A DNA stretch of 64,000 nucleotides from Elephas maximus indicus (Eukaryota > Chordata > Mammalia > Proboscidea > Elephantidae): assembly GCF_024166365.1 (NCBI RefSeq), contig NC_064843.1, positions 58,056,532 to 58,120,531 on the forward strand, written 5' to 3'. The translations under genes and the position numbers were made by a program. Positions 10,999 to 21,974 of the stretch are shown one piece after another; the stretch's first letter is position 1, and the number at the start of each line of letters is the position of its first letter. The notes beneath the pieces are model-generated. The model did not search any database. It was not told where the DNA came from and saw only the letters and a program-made list of their open reading frames with translations.

Positions 10999-11218
10999 AT
11001 CTGTCTTTCTATCTGCCTACCTATCTTATGCAATGTATTTATCTACATTGTGTGTGTGTGTTTGTGTATGGTGTGCAGCGTGTAAATGCATAGAAGTTCT
11101 GGAAAGATACATTTCAAACTAACAATAGCATTTAATTATGGTGATGGAAAAAGAATTGCGGGGGATGAAGGTGAAATTTTCTATGGACTTTTTTTTAATG
11201 AGGAGAAGGTATTACCAG
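10999..11218. other. L1-like or unique sequence with a short (TG)n run
   Basis: It contains a tgtgtgtgtg run at about 11050-11062 and a decayed AT-rich region. Nothing else is recognised. Confidence 0.35.
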
Positions 11219-11392
11219 GTACCAAACAAAACCAAACCCAGTGCCGTCGAGTCAATTCCGACTCATAGCGACCCTACAGGACAGAGTAGAAGAACTGCCT
11301 CATAAAGCTTCCAAGGACCACTTGGAGGATTCGAACTGCCAACCCTTTGGTTAGCAACTGTAGCACTTAACCACTACGCCACCAGGGTTTCC
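11219..11392 (-). mobile_element. AfroSINE, full length, short variant
   Basis: Minus strand, head ctggtggcgtagtggttaagtg, B box gttcgaatcc, tail gtcggaattgactcgacggcac. Flanked by attaccag on both sides (about 11211-11218 and 11393-11400), a probable target-site duplication. Closer to consensus than many copies here. Confidence 0.85.
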
Positions 11393-13909
11393 ATTACCAG
11401 ATAGTTTGGGTAATTAAAATTTTTCAAAAGTCCTTATCACTGGATAAAATGGTGTTGTAACAGTGAATAGAGGACTTACATTTTCTTTGTTGTACATTTT
11501 CATGTTTCTTTTTTTTTTGCAAAAAAAAAAAAATCTGTATTTTTTAATAACAACAACAACAACAAAAAGCAACACTATGATTTCTACTCTGAAATTATTT
11601 TTAATGCTCTTTGGCTCAACCAACAGAATGACCCAGGGCACGACATCGCCTGGCCCAGAGCCTGTGTGGCTTTCTCTCCCCTTGGCAGCCATCAGGGCAT
11701 CTTGCCAGAGCCATCTCCACACCTGCTGCCTCTGGGGCTGCCAGCATTACCCTGGCTACCTGAGAGGCATGCGTGCCACTGTCTTTCAGGTGGGGAGATC
11801 TCTCCCCACATCGGGTTGCAATGCTTATTAATATAAGGTGAGCAGAGATGGAAAGAAAGGAAAAATACAGAGGGCCAGGTCTTCCAAAGGAGAATTCCTG
11901 TTTCCTCAGTAGGGACACCAGGCCCATATCACGCATCTCTCTGATTAACCTGACTCTCACAGTTTCTCTCTCTCGAGAAACTTGAGACAAGTTTCCCAGC
12001 AGCTGGGTCAAAGGGCAGTTGACTTACAGTATCTCTTTCACATCCTTCCCACCCACAGGTGTGTTCCAGACCATGCCAGGCACCTTGGCTCTCTCTTCCC
12101 GCAAGACAAATTCTCTGCAAGAGATGCCGTAAAGCTGTTTACTCTCAATGTGTTGCAGAGTCTTAGTCCCGGCGTCTCTACGTCTGTCCCAACACAGCCT
12201 CCCTCTTTCCCAAAGGAAGTTCATACGGCCGTGACTGGGTGTAAGGGGGGCTTCCAAATAGCCTGGCAGATTTACCGAAATGCCTTCTCAGATTTGGTAC
12301 CTCCTCCTGGTCCCTTCCTGGGGATCTTCAAAAGCTTAACAGTCCTTCAGCCCCTTCTGCTGAAGCACAAAATTCTGACTGAGTCTTTTCTCACTTCATT
12401 TATCAATTCACCTGACTATGTGTTTATCACAGAACACTGCTAGTAAGCAACGCTGCTCTGTTAACAAACCCACAACTGTTATAGTGGATAAACCAGCCAA
12501 GAGGCAGACTCACATTTCTCATTATTAGTTTCTGATGAGTTGTTTTACTAGCCTTTTCACTGACTGTGAACATTAGAATATTACATTTTCTTTAGAAAAT
12601 AAAACCAGCCGACTGGATTTGTTTCATAAGAAATGAAAACTTTACTCAGAGACCAAACTACTATTTACGGTTCAGACTTTCAAATTTCCTCTGAAACACA
12701 TTGATAGTCCGAGTCCTGACATCTCTCCAGGATGCCCAGGTTTTTCTACATACAGATGGAGGGATTTTTACTCAGGAAGGAAAATATTTATGTTCCTTTT
12801 TTTTTTTTTTCCTGAGGGAAAAATATTTTCATTTTCACCCTAATTAATTTTTATGATTGGCAAAGTACTTTTATTATATTAGCCAAAAAGAATCTGGAGT
12901 AAGTAAAAGCTAAACCGAAAACTATTTAAAATGTCTTCCTGGCCAAGGAGATATTGCAACCATCTTGGGACAGTTTCTGGCTACAGGAAAAGCAGTGGAA
13001 ACCTTGGTGTGGCCAGGAAGTGAACCTCAGAAGCCAGGCCTGGCTTTCTTCTCTTTTGTGGAGTCATGCTTTATTTGTTGACCACACTCTTCTTGTTTCT
13101 TGTAACCATAGTGTCTGGTTTAGTCAAGTGTTTCTTATACCAGGCTTCTGCTGAGCCAATATTTATCATTTTAGAAGTTTCCATGAGTCATAGAATAAAC
13201 CCTCAACCCACTGTACCTTCTATGGGTGTTACTTTCCCAGAGTTGTTTAAAGTAACAGGGAAAATGCTGAACCTGGAATCCAGAGCTCAGCATTTTTCAG
13301 ACCACACACCTATCTTCTGCCTTTTCCAACTTGTCAAAGGCAATCCAAGGTGTCCTGCCTGCCTCCTGAAGCACCCTTCAGACCCAACAGCCCAGAACCT
13401 TCTCCAGGCCTGAGCTGGGATGGAAAGGGAGCTTTCCGAGCTTAAGGGGAGGAACTGACTCACTGCTTCAAGGGATGGGAGGGAAGGTTTTCCACAGGAG
13501 TGAGAGGAACATAAATGAACACATGATTCCTTCTACCTCCATCATGGAAAATTTTGGGAGGGGGCCACCTCTTAATGACTGGCCTGAATTTACTGACTTA
13601 AAAAGAGAGAGAAAGAGAGAGCAGAATTGACTATTGCGAGATATAACGGCTTTGCCTCTCTTATGCTTCAGAGTGTGTGAAGCTAATGCTGTTGGCTCGT
13701 TTTGTGCCACCAGCTGCTTTTCCCAGGCACGGATAGCTCAGAGAGCACCATTAGTCCACATCCACCAAAATTAGAGCAATTTATTGATTTTGCTGTAAAG
13801 CAGGGCTTGAGTCTAGTATCTAAGGCTATAGAGGTTATAAACCAAAACCCAAGGGTCTGCCTTGGTATTGCTAGAGGAGGATACTCTACAAATTGCTAAC
13901 GTTGTGCTG
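11393..13909. other. Repeat-poor block, no gene proven
   Basis: This is about 2.5 kb without a recognisable SINE, LINE or DNA transposon apart from short A/T runs at 11511-11533 and 12798-12812. The longest frame, + strand 11982-12443 (153 codons), overlaps minus-strand frames of similar size, shows no domain I recognise and no codon-bias argument. The segment could hold conserved noncoding DNA or exons of an unrecognised transcript. Confidence 0.4.
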
Positions 13910-13917
13910 CCAGCAGC

Positions 13918-14117
13918 CAGTTGTTGTTGCGTCAGCCCCGACTCATGGCGACCCCATGTGTGTCAGAGCAGAACTGTGCTCCACAAGGTTTTCAGCGGCT
14001 GATTTTTCAGAAGTAGGTCATCAGGCGTTTCTTCTGCGGCACCTCAGAGTGGGCTCGAGCCTCCAACCTTTTGGATAGCAGTCGAGGACATCAACTGCTT
14101 GCACCATCCAGGGACAA
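13918..14117 (-). mobile_element. AfroSINE, 'gtccctggatggtgc' subgroup
   Basis: Minus-strand copy with head at the right end (gtccctggatggtgcaag), a middle insert ctgaaaaatcagccgctg and tail gtcggggctgac. It belongs to the same subgroup as 16672, 34332, 56066 and 62935. Confidence 0.8.
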
Positions 14118-14596
14118 TTTTGTGCTAGGTACTCAATAAATCTTCCGTATAGTGCAGACATCAAGTGCTAGAGCTAAAAGGGTTAAACTCATCAACACCT
14201 CCAGATTTTAGGTGAGGAAGAGGAGGTCCAGAGAGGGTCACACAGCACAAGGCCACTCAGCCAGGCAATAGCAAGGCCAGGCAAGACTAGAACATGTGAC
14301 ACCCATGTCAAACACCTCATTGATGGACTGGTGATAGAAACACCGGAGTCTTAGTGATAAAAGCAGAGCAGTTACGGTAAAAGACACTCACATTTAATAT
14401 TGTGACCATCATCCATTGGCTATTTCTGATGGAATTTTCCTTGAGCATACTTTGAATTCTCTCATTGGATACAGCTGGGTTTCTTTGTCTGAACCATCAT
14501 TTGACATCTCCCTCCACCCCCAGAAAAAGGGAAAACTAGGAAGCAAGCCAGCAAAGCCCAACAAAGCAAATATATATATATATATATAGATAGATA
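14118..14596. repeat. MIR-like fragment and (TA)n microsatellite
   Basis: 14195-14300 has the MIR core in reverse (gaggaagaggaggtccagagagggtcacacagc). 14570-14596 is a (ta)n run ending in gatagata, directly against the next SINE. Confidence 0.55.
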
Positions 14597-14680
14597 AAAC
14601 CCAGTGCCGTCAAGTTGATTCCGACTCATAGCGACCCTATAGAACAGAGTGGAACTGCCCCGTAGAGTTTCTAAAATATA
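14597..14680 (-). mobile_element. AfroSINE, 5'-truncated
   Basis: Only the 3' ~85 bases are present on the minus strand: ctctacggggcagttccactctg ... gagtcggaatcaacttgacggcac. The tRNA head is missing. Confidence 0.8.
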
Positions 14681-15189
14681 GCTATACATCTAGGTCCATG
14701 GAAGCTGTTTTTTTGGTAGGAACATTTAGTGTTCTCTTCCTCTAAACATCAAACTTTGAGTGAACCCTCTAGCCAACTCTGTCATACTCATACTCACCAA
14801 CATAAGTGAAAGATGGAGGTAACAAATGCTAACTTCCTTCCTCTGTGGCTGCCTGTCACCTTGTTAAGATCTGGGTATCTCCCCAGTTCCATCTGCCCGG
14901 ACCATTTAGGCTCTGAGAACTCCCAAGGGAACTTGGGCCAAGTTTATCTTGGTGTTTATTCACTTTCACTTGTGAGCCCATGACTTAGTCATCTTTGTAT
15001 TCCTGGTACCTGGTACCTAACACAGCCACAGCTGACACACAGTAGGACCTCAGTAAGCACCTGTAAAATCTCATTGAAAAAATGTCAGGGTGGCACATCC
15101 AGTTATGAACATAAGCAAGTGTAATGTTCTAGTAGGGCCGGAATTTGTCTAGATTCCTTAGGGATAAGAAACAGGATCAGTATACAGCT
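14681..15189. other. No gene; L2-like scrap
   Basis: 14985-15070 resembles the 3' end of an L2/MIR-type element (tttgtattcctggtacct ... cacacagtaggacctcagtaagc). The rest is not recognised. Confidence 0.35.
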
Positions 15190-16395
15190 GGTTCCCCTGA
15201 GGCGGAGGTCAGACATGCCTCCGCTCTCCAACATTTTTACCAGTTCTGACACCAGCCATCCCCGCCGCGGCACTCTCTACTTCTCTGCTGGGTTTGATAA
15301 TCCATTGCAATGGCCACACAGAACTCATGAACTGTACTTAAAGCTAAATGGCTTATTAAGGAAGAAACAGGGTACAACTCGGGATCAGGATCAGGGAGCA
15401 TGTAGGCAGAGTATGGAAGGCTCCCCTAGAAGAGGAGAGCACATCTTTCCCTCGTTCATGAAGTACAGCTCTCTCAGCTCCTTTTGGCTGTGAGCAGGCC
15501 CTTCTCTCTGCTGTGCATATCCTGGCAGCTGTGTCGGCCTCCTCTTGGCCCCCTTCAGGACAGGCCTCCTTAGTAGCCATGCATACCCTCTCTCGCCCGG
15601 GAGGCCTCCTTTCAGCCCTCTCAGGACACACCCCCTCTCAGCCACACATGTCTCTGCCATCAGCCTCCCCACTGCTAACTGACCCAGCTCACAGCAAGTG
15701 TAGCAGCTTTGTTCAGCTCTCTTGGCTGCACTCCTAGCAGCAGGTTTCTGCCATTGCCAGCTCTGCGGCAGGGCCCTTCGGGGCCTGTTACCACCAGTTC
15801 TACTGCAGGGCCCCTGGATTCAGTGTTACAGCCCTTGACTTGTGTTACAGCTCTTTTAGGAGGTTCCTCACCTCCTCTCTCTTTGCTGCTTCTTTCTTTT
15901 GCCTTTCGCCTTTCCTTCTTTGTGAAACCTCTGTGGGGTTGGCTGCATATATAACCAAACTCCTGGTCAGTTCCAAGGCATGGCTCCCCGAGCAGGGCCA
16001 TGAACCAATCAATCCTCTGGGTGGACCATAGTCACTTAATTTGTATAGTCTATAGTTTTTTTTTTTTTTTTTTTTATAGTTATTTCATTGCATAGTCTAT
16101 AGTGTATTGACCAATCCCTATAAGTTACATAAAATAGGCAAATCACAGGACAGGCTGCAGCCCGGGGCCAGACAAAAGGTATCAAACCATCAAGTTGTTT
16201 ACAGTTTACCCAGGAAATGTCAATCAACCTAGACAAAAATGACAAAATCTGAGGGGTAGAAAACTAGAGCAAAGGTAACTCCTCAGGGGTTAGGGGAAAA
16301 ATCTCTTAAGCTGGTTTTCCAAACAACCAAGGCAAAAGGCTGCAAAAAGGAACTCATTTCATCACAGCAAGATATTTGTTTTGCCTCCAGCCACA
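15190..16395 (-). mobile_element. Probable solo LTR of an endogenous retrovirus-like element
   Basis: On the minus strand the order fits an LTR: a CCAAT-like gattggttcatgg, a TATA-like ggttatatatgcagcc (15945-15960), a GA-rich leader with repeated aggcctg/gctgagag phrases, then ttaataagcc as a possible polyadenylation signal near 15355 followed by a GT-rich end. No gag, pol or env sequence is beside it. A T-run at 16047-16074 interrupts it. I did not find clean TG...CA ends or a target duplication, so boundaries are approximate. Confidence 0.4.
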
Positions 16396-16671
16396 AATTT
16401 TTATTTTTAAACGTGTAGCTTCTTTTATTAATTCAGGTGGTAATAACAGATGATAGGATGCAAATAATCCTTCAAAAGAGCCAGGCTGCTTAGACTCCTA
16501 CTCGGTTGGCATATATTAGATTGAAGAGTAAGAAATTCGAAGATAGTAGAATATTGTTAATTTCCTACGTTCACCCTAATGTAAGTGAAAATAATATAAC
16601 TATTAATACGCCTCCTTTAACTGAGGCCATAATTCAGTTTTTTCCATTAATTTCCCCCAATCTCCTTAAAA
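16396..16671. other. No gene or repeat recognised
   Basis: AT-rich spacer between the putative LTR and the next SINE. Confidence 0.35.
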
Positions 16672-16886
16672 AACAAAACCAAATTCGTTGCCGTCAAGTC
16701 AATTCTGATTCATGGTGACCCCATCTGTTATGGGGTAGAACTGTGCTCCATAGCATTTTCTTGGCTGTGATTTTTTCAGAAGCAGATAACCAGGCCTCTC
16801 CTCCATGGCATCACTGACTGTGTTCAAACTGCCAAGCTTTCACTTAGTAGTTGAATGCAAACCATTTGTACCACCCAGGCACCTCT
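16672..16886 (-). mobile_element. AfroSINE, 'gtgcctgggtggt' subgroup
   Basis: Minus-strand copy: head aggtgcctgggtggtacaaatgg, internal ctgaaaaaatcacagcc, tail gaatcagaattgacttgacggc and an A-rich end. It is well diverged. Confidence 0.8.
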
Positions 16887-16899
16887 AATCTCCTTACCA

Positions 16900-17380
16900 T
16901 GGTCCATATGGCTCTGTGACATCTGGTCACCACTGATTACCCTTTTAACTCCTCTGGGTCCCTCCACCCTGGCCCACTAGGCTCCAGCCACACTGTCTTT
17001 CTTCTGTTCTTTGAACACACCAAGCTCATTCCCTTTGCCTAGGATGTTCTCACCTCCTAACTTCACACATGGCTGAGATCCATCTTGGCATTTAAGTCTC
17101 AGCTTAAATTTTACCTCTTCAGAGAAGACTTTTCTGAGCACCAAGGTAAATGGTGCTGCCATCTGCCCCCTCCCCCAGTTACTCCCTGTCACATCAGCCA
17201 GTTTTTATTGTTAACACAACACCTATCACTACCCAGTGCTTTTTATTTGTGTATTGTCTGCCTCTGGCCAACACTAGAATTGGAGATCTAGGACAGCAGG
17301 AACCTTCTCTGTGTTATTCATGACTCTGAACAGAGTCAGCACATTTTAGGCACAAAATAAATGTTAAAATAATGCATTCA
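16900..17380 (+). mobile_element. L2 LINE 3' end
   Basis: It matches the familiar L2 3' end order: cattccctttgcctaggatgttctc; tctcagcttaaattttacctcttcagagaagacttttctgagcac; cacctatcactac; ttatttgtgtattgtctgcctc; cactagaattggagatct; gcaggaaccttctct; aggcacaaaataaatgtt. Mammal-wide and old. Confidence 0.75.
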
Positions 17381-17689
17381 GTAATTTAAAAATGCAGCAG
17401 AACCAAAGTTGTGGTCAATATATCTTCAAACATCTCCTTCCCTCAGTACTAATTTCACTCTCCTGGGATTCCTTCACACGGATCTTGTCCCTTCTGCCTC
17501 TGTCCTCCACGCCTCTTCAACTTGTATCCCATGCTTTACATCTCTTTCCCAAATCACTCCACCATCATTAACAAAAACTCAGTGCCTCCTAAGCACTGAC
17601 TCCCTCTTCCCTCTTCCATCCCACTCCTCGTAACGCTAATAAGCTTTGGTCTCCATACACTTTCTCCACATCTCTTTTTTGACGTTTAC
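17381..17689. other. No gene recognised
   Basis: C/T-rich sequence with a 74-codon chance frame (17409-17633). Possibly an extension of an old LINE. Confidence 0.35.
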
Positions 17690-17833
17690 AAATAATTTTT
17701 TTAATGCCTATTTTATTTTTGTGAAAATATACACAGTAGATCATAACACCCATTCAACAATTTCTAGATGTACAGTTCAATGACATTGGTTACATTCTTC
17801 ACATTATGTCACCATTCTTGGTATTTGTCTGCC
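17690..17833 (-). mobile_element. L1 3' end joined to U6
   Basis: On the minus strand this is about 140 bases of an L1 3' end with an A-rich tail at its left edge. Shared words with the L1 end at 39411-39540 are aacaatttcta, tgacattggt and cattcttcaca, in order. It stops exactly where the U6 sequence begins, with no extra A-tail in between. Confidence 0.65.
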
Positions 17834-17834
17834 C

Positions 17835-17939
17835 AAATATGCAAACCTTCACGAATTAGCATGTCACCCTTGCATAGCAGCCATGCTAATCTTCTCTGCA
17901 ATGTTCCAGTCTTAGTATATGTGCTGCCAAACCGAGTAC
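17835..17939 (-). pseudogene. RNU6 (pseudogene): U6 snRNA pseudogene, full length
   Basis: On the minus strand the 105 bases match spliceosomal U6 from its first bases (gtactcggtttggcagcacatatactaa) through the gagaagattagcatgg region to cgtgaaggtttgcatatttg. Changes at several positions (for example ttcggc to tttggc, and loss in the gcccctgcgc region) and the missing pol III terminator run argue against function. There is no U6-type DSE/PSE/TATA upstream that I can see. Its 3' end is fused to L1 sequence. Confidence 0.9.
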
Positions 17940-19603
17940 TGTTTGCATCTTTGTCTTTTCTTCGTAACTTTTTTTTTAGTTTATTTTCCATCCATCCATC
18001 GAGTCTTCTAGTACAAAAAAAAATTTTTTTTTTATATTCCCAATGCATCCAACTTTTCCACAACTTCTTGGTCCTGCTTCTGGTTTCCCAATATCTTTCC
18101 TTTCTCCCTGAGAATGTTTACTATGATCTTTTGATTTCTAATTTCCTGTACTGCATCTTCTGGTTGAGTTTATTTAGCATGCTGTCTTTCATTCATAATG
18201 CTTGAATTCCACCTGTCTCATGATCTTTACCTGTGGGCTCATATTTCTTCGGGATTTTCATCTACCTTGGCTTGGAGGAGGGGTGAGAACTGATGCCGGT
18301 CTCACAGGGTTTAGGGGGACAGATGGGGGTGCACCAAGCTCGGGAACCTCTGATGTTGCGATCTGAGTTCAACCTCCACCACACCCCAACCAGCAGGTCC
18401 TGTACCCTAAAGATGATTTCCTAGTATCCTTGCCCCTATCTGTTCCAGGATGTGAGGGGGCAGGGGAAGGAAAGCTTAGGGCCTGAGCAGCCCACTTGTG
18501 TGTGTTGGTATCATTTCGCCATACCAGCAGGGCTCTAGTGCTTTGCAGGTTGAGGCTTTCTTGTCCTACAGTCGCCACGGGAGAGGCAGAGGTCTGCAGA
18601 GAGTAATAGGATCGGGGTGGGAAAGATGGATCCCAACCAGAGAGCTTGCTACTCCTGGCCTGTCGATATCTGTGGCACACTTTCCTTCTCCCTTGCCATC
18701 TTCCTCCCATTCTTACCCACTGTGTGAAACAGTACTTCTATTTTACCTAAAATTACCTCTTTTGAGCTTTAAGAGAAGCTCTCTTATTCTTATTTGTTAG
18801 AATTTAACGCGAAATTTCTATTCACTTCATTCTTACCCTTCATGATTTTATAACTTGGGATTATATTCAACCCTTGGGCTTCATCTTCCCACTCTGAAAA
18901 ATTCAAACTCATTTAGTCTGTTCTTAAGCCAAATACTTGATTCCTTTACGTGTCCCTTTCAGAATCTCTTGTGGCTCATTTTCGTTCTTTGCAAATATAG
19001 CAACCAGCTCACAACCACAGAAAGAATGTACCGTGCTAATTAAGAATGGGAAGACACCATGATTAGATCCCCAAGATATGTTGAACGAATGAATAAAACC
19101 AAGCTGAAGTCCTATAAGAATTGTTGAGACCATTTACATTTTTTAAAGTGCTCTATGTTATAAAAATATATTTTTTAATATTTTTATAAAGGTCTGGAAG
19201 ATTCCATGCTAAACTGATAACCACTGTAGTACCAACTCCTATTTTGGTGTAGGGGTGGGGTCAGGGGTGAGGGACTGCGGAATTGTTTGTTTACCCCTAC
19301 ACTGGATTCCTTTTTAGAACATTTCCCAAAGCTTTCCTGAAATATCTAACTTAAAGGACAGGTTTCAGGATAGTCCATGAGCTCCCTGAAATTGTAGGCC
19401 ACGCTTTTGAGTAGAAGTGAATGTTCTTCTGGAGAGAGGCTCTATACTTCTCATCAGACTCTCAGAGACAGTATATGTTCCAAAGATTAAGGATTATGGG
19501 TTACTATTGTTGCTCCACTTTCTACTCCATTTATTCATCGTTCAACTCAAGAAGCACACTATTTATTACCTGAGGAAAAAAAAATACTTATGATAGCTGT
19601 TCA
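17940..19603. other. No gene recognised; mostly unique sequence
   Basis: About 1.66 kb with A/T runs near 18014-18032 and a GC-richer section at 18250-18710. The frames at 18369-18710 (minus) and 18498-18800 (plus) overlap each other and have no recognisable domain. No repeat could be named. Confidence 0.4.
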
Positions 19604-20140
19604 AACTTTTTTTTTAAATTGTGCTTTAGGTGAAAGTTTACAGCTCAAGTTAATTTCTCATACAAAAATTTATACACATATTGTTTTGTGACATTAGTTG
19701 CTAGCCCTATAACACGACAGTACACTCCCCCTTTTCGCTCCAGGTTCCCATGTTCATTCAATCAGTTCCTGTCCCTTCCTGCCTTCTCATCCCACCTCCA
19801 GACAGGTGCCGCCCATTTAGTCTCCTGTATCTGATTGAACTAAGAAGCGCATTCCTCACATGAATTATTTTTTGTTTTACAGGCCTGTCCAATCTTTATC
19901 TGAACAGTGGGTCTCTGGAATGGTTTCAGTTCTGGGTTAACAGAACTTCTGGGGGCCATAGTTTCAGGGGTTCCTCCAGTCTGTCAGGCCATTAAGCTGG
20001 TTTTTATGTGAATTTGAGTTCTGTTCCACACTTTCCTCCTGCTCCATGCAGGACTCTCTGTTGTGTTCCCTCCTGTCAGAATGGTCATTGGTGGTGCCCG
20101 GACACCATCTAGTTCTTCTGGTCTCAGGCTGGTACAACTT
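19604..20140 (-). mobile_element. L1 3' untranslated end, 5'-truncated
   Basis: It starts at a T-run (the poly-A on the minus strand) and continues gtgctttaggtgaaagtttacagctcaagt ... catacaaaaatttatacacat. It aligns well with 31472-32010, the 3' end of the L1 at 31459. It ends in the 3' UTR, so no ORF2 is included. Confidence 0.8.
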
Positions 20141-20990
20141 TTAAAATAAAGTAGAGGTTCGTGACTTTACCTTGAGGACTAATAGAGAAATCAATACTGT
20201 TACCATGTGGAACTGCATCACTCCCATGAATATACATACGTATATCTGGCCTTTCTCTAAAGTAGATGCCAGGACCCTTGGGGCTGCCTGATCCATCAGG
20301 ACTAAGCTATGAGCAGTGAATGAAGGGATGTCCAGAATGTATTTTCTCTAGCTTCCATTTATTTAGTTTTGCCAACAAACCCCCTCTATTATTTTACGGT
20401 ATTAGGGAAGCAACAAGAGAGAGCTCAGTTCTCTTTTCAGTCTCATCCATGAGTGATGTGTCATGTAGCCTGGTGTTAAAATTCATGGGTTTGGGAGCAG
20501 ATCACTTACCCCTCTGGCTTCCCAAGGAACACTTCTTTACCTTACCTCATCTATAGAATGGGACCAATAACAATACCTGCCTGTGGCAGCCACCGCTAGT
20601 TATCTACCAATATTCACTCAGCCACTCTTCCTAGTCTTTTAGCTGAGCACATTGCTGCTCAGAGAACAGACCACATTTCCCATGTGACTAAGTTCTGGTC
20701 ACTGAGACATAAGTGGGAGCCCTGTGTGGTACTTTGGAGAAGTTTCTTTAAAAGGAAAGGGCTGCCCTTTTTACCTTCTTTCTTTCTTCTTACTGCCTGG
20801 AATGTGGAACTAATGGCTGGTGCCCTAATAGCCATCTTGGACCATGAGTTGATCTTGGGAATCTATGCAGTAGAAATCAACAAGATTGAGCCTGGGTCTC
20901 CAACACAGTACAGCCAATAAACCAAATCAGAATTTCTTACCTATATATTTCTTTTGTATATTAAATAAACCTCACATATAAAAAAATAGT
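20141..20990. repeat. MIR-like piece and ancient LTR-like repeat
   Basis: 20460-20590 carries MIR-like words (gggagcagatcacttacccctctggcttcc ... tctatagaatggga). 20610-20930 has the pattern ccacatttcccatgtgactaagttctggtcactgagac ... gccatcttggaccatgagttga, typical of an old mammalian LTR-type repeat. The family is not assigned. Confidence 0.45.
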
Positions 20991-21464
20991 GGCTTAAGAC
21001 ACTGACAAAGAAAAAAAAATTAATAACTGACATCTTGCTTTGATTTTAAGGCTTTTCTTACCCCAGAACCCAAATATTATCCATAAAAAAGATTCCTGAC
21101 CCAAAATTAATCCCACCAGCTGCTTTTTTTCACCCAAAGTTGCTAATCTTTTCTTTCCTGTTCAAAGCCAGGTTTACTTAAATTTCAAAAGGTATCATAG
21201 CAGCATTCAATCAATCCTGTTAAGATTAGCCAATGGTCACTCTTCTATTCTTCTCTCTCCTCTTCTCTTTATAAGCTTTTTTGTAACTAGCCTACTTCGA
21301 GCCTTTTTTGGGCAATCAGAACGATCTCCCTATATGAATATAGAATAACTGTTCAGAATAAACCTTATGTTCCAATCTCTTTAGAGTTCTGATTTATTTT
21401 TAACAACACAATTTCATAAGTTTACAGCAGAATACAATCCTTGCTAAAGCACTACCTCTTTTAT
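20991..21464 (+). mobile_element. Possible old LTR
   Basis: A TATA-like ctttataagctt (about 21267-21278) lies about 90 bases before an aataaacc (21357-21364) and a GT-rich end, an LTR-like order. No flanking repeat or internal retroviral sequence was found. Confidence 0.25.
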
Positions 21465-21970
21465 TCATTTAACAAATAGTTATTAAATACACACTCTGTG
21501 ACAATCTCAACTCTAGGGGTTTGGGACAGAGAGTTAAACAGAACAGAGACAAGTTCCAGCCTTGATAGTTACGTTTCTGTAAGGGAGACAGGCAAGAAAA
21601 TAAAAAGAAGTAAGCAAAATGTACAATGTGTTAGAAAATAATAAGCACAGTGAGAGGAATACAACAGGAAAGAGGAAGCAGGGTGTTTGGGGAGGGAGTT
21701 TCCATTTTAAGTAGGTGGACAGAGAAGGCCCCATGAGAATGTGATGTTTCACCAGGACGTCACACAGGAGCAAGGCTTGTGCATGTCTGGGGAAGAAGTG
21801 TTCTTGTGGCAGAGATACAGTCAGTGTAAAAGCCCCAAGGTCCAGGTAAGGAAGGAGCATGCCTGGAGTTTTTGAGGAGCAGCAGGAAGGGCCAAGTGGC
21901 TGGAGGGAAGTGAACGAGGGAGACAGTGGTAGGACCTGAGATCAGAGAGATAGCCTGGAAGCTTCAAAAA
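21465..21970 (+). repeat. Ancient dispersed repeat 'family D', copy 3
   Basis: Landmarks are tttgggacagagagttaaacagaac, gggagacaggcaagaaaat, tgcatgtctggggaagaagtgttc, gtgtaaaagccccaaggtc, aaggagcatgcctggag, gagacagtggtagga. It ends at the Tigger insertion. Confidence 0.65.
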
Positions 21971-21974
21971 ATTA

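Noticed and set aside
11982-12443. 153-codon plus-strand frame as a gene
   Set aside because: Minus-strand frames of comparable length overlap it, no domain or paralogue is recognisable, and no promoter or splice structure supports it. Reported only as part of a repeat-poor block.
15356-16001. Minus-strand frames of 91-108 codons in the putative LTR
   Set aside because: They overlap in several frames, are compositionally biased by the GA-rich repeats, and resemble no retroviral protein.
17835-17939. A functional U6 snRNA gene
   Set aside because: There are several changes in conserved regions, no T-run terminator, no recognisable upstream promoter, and a fusion to L1.
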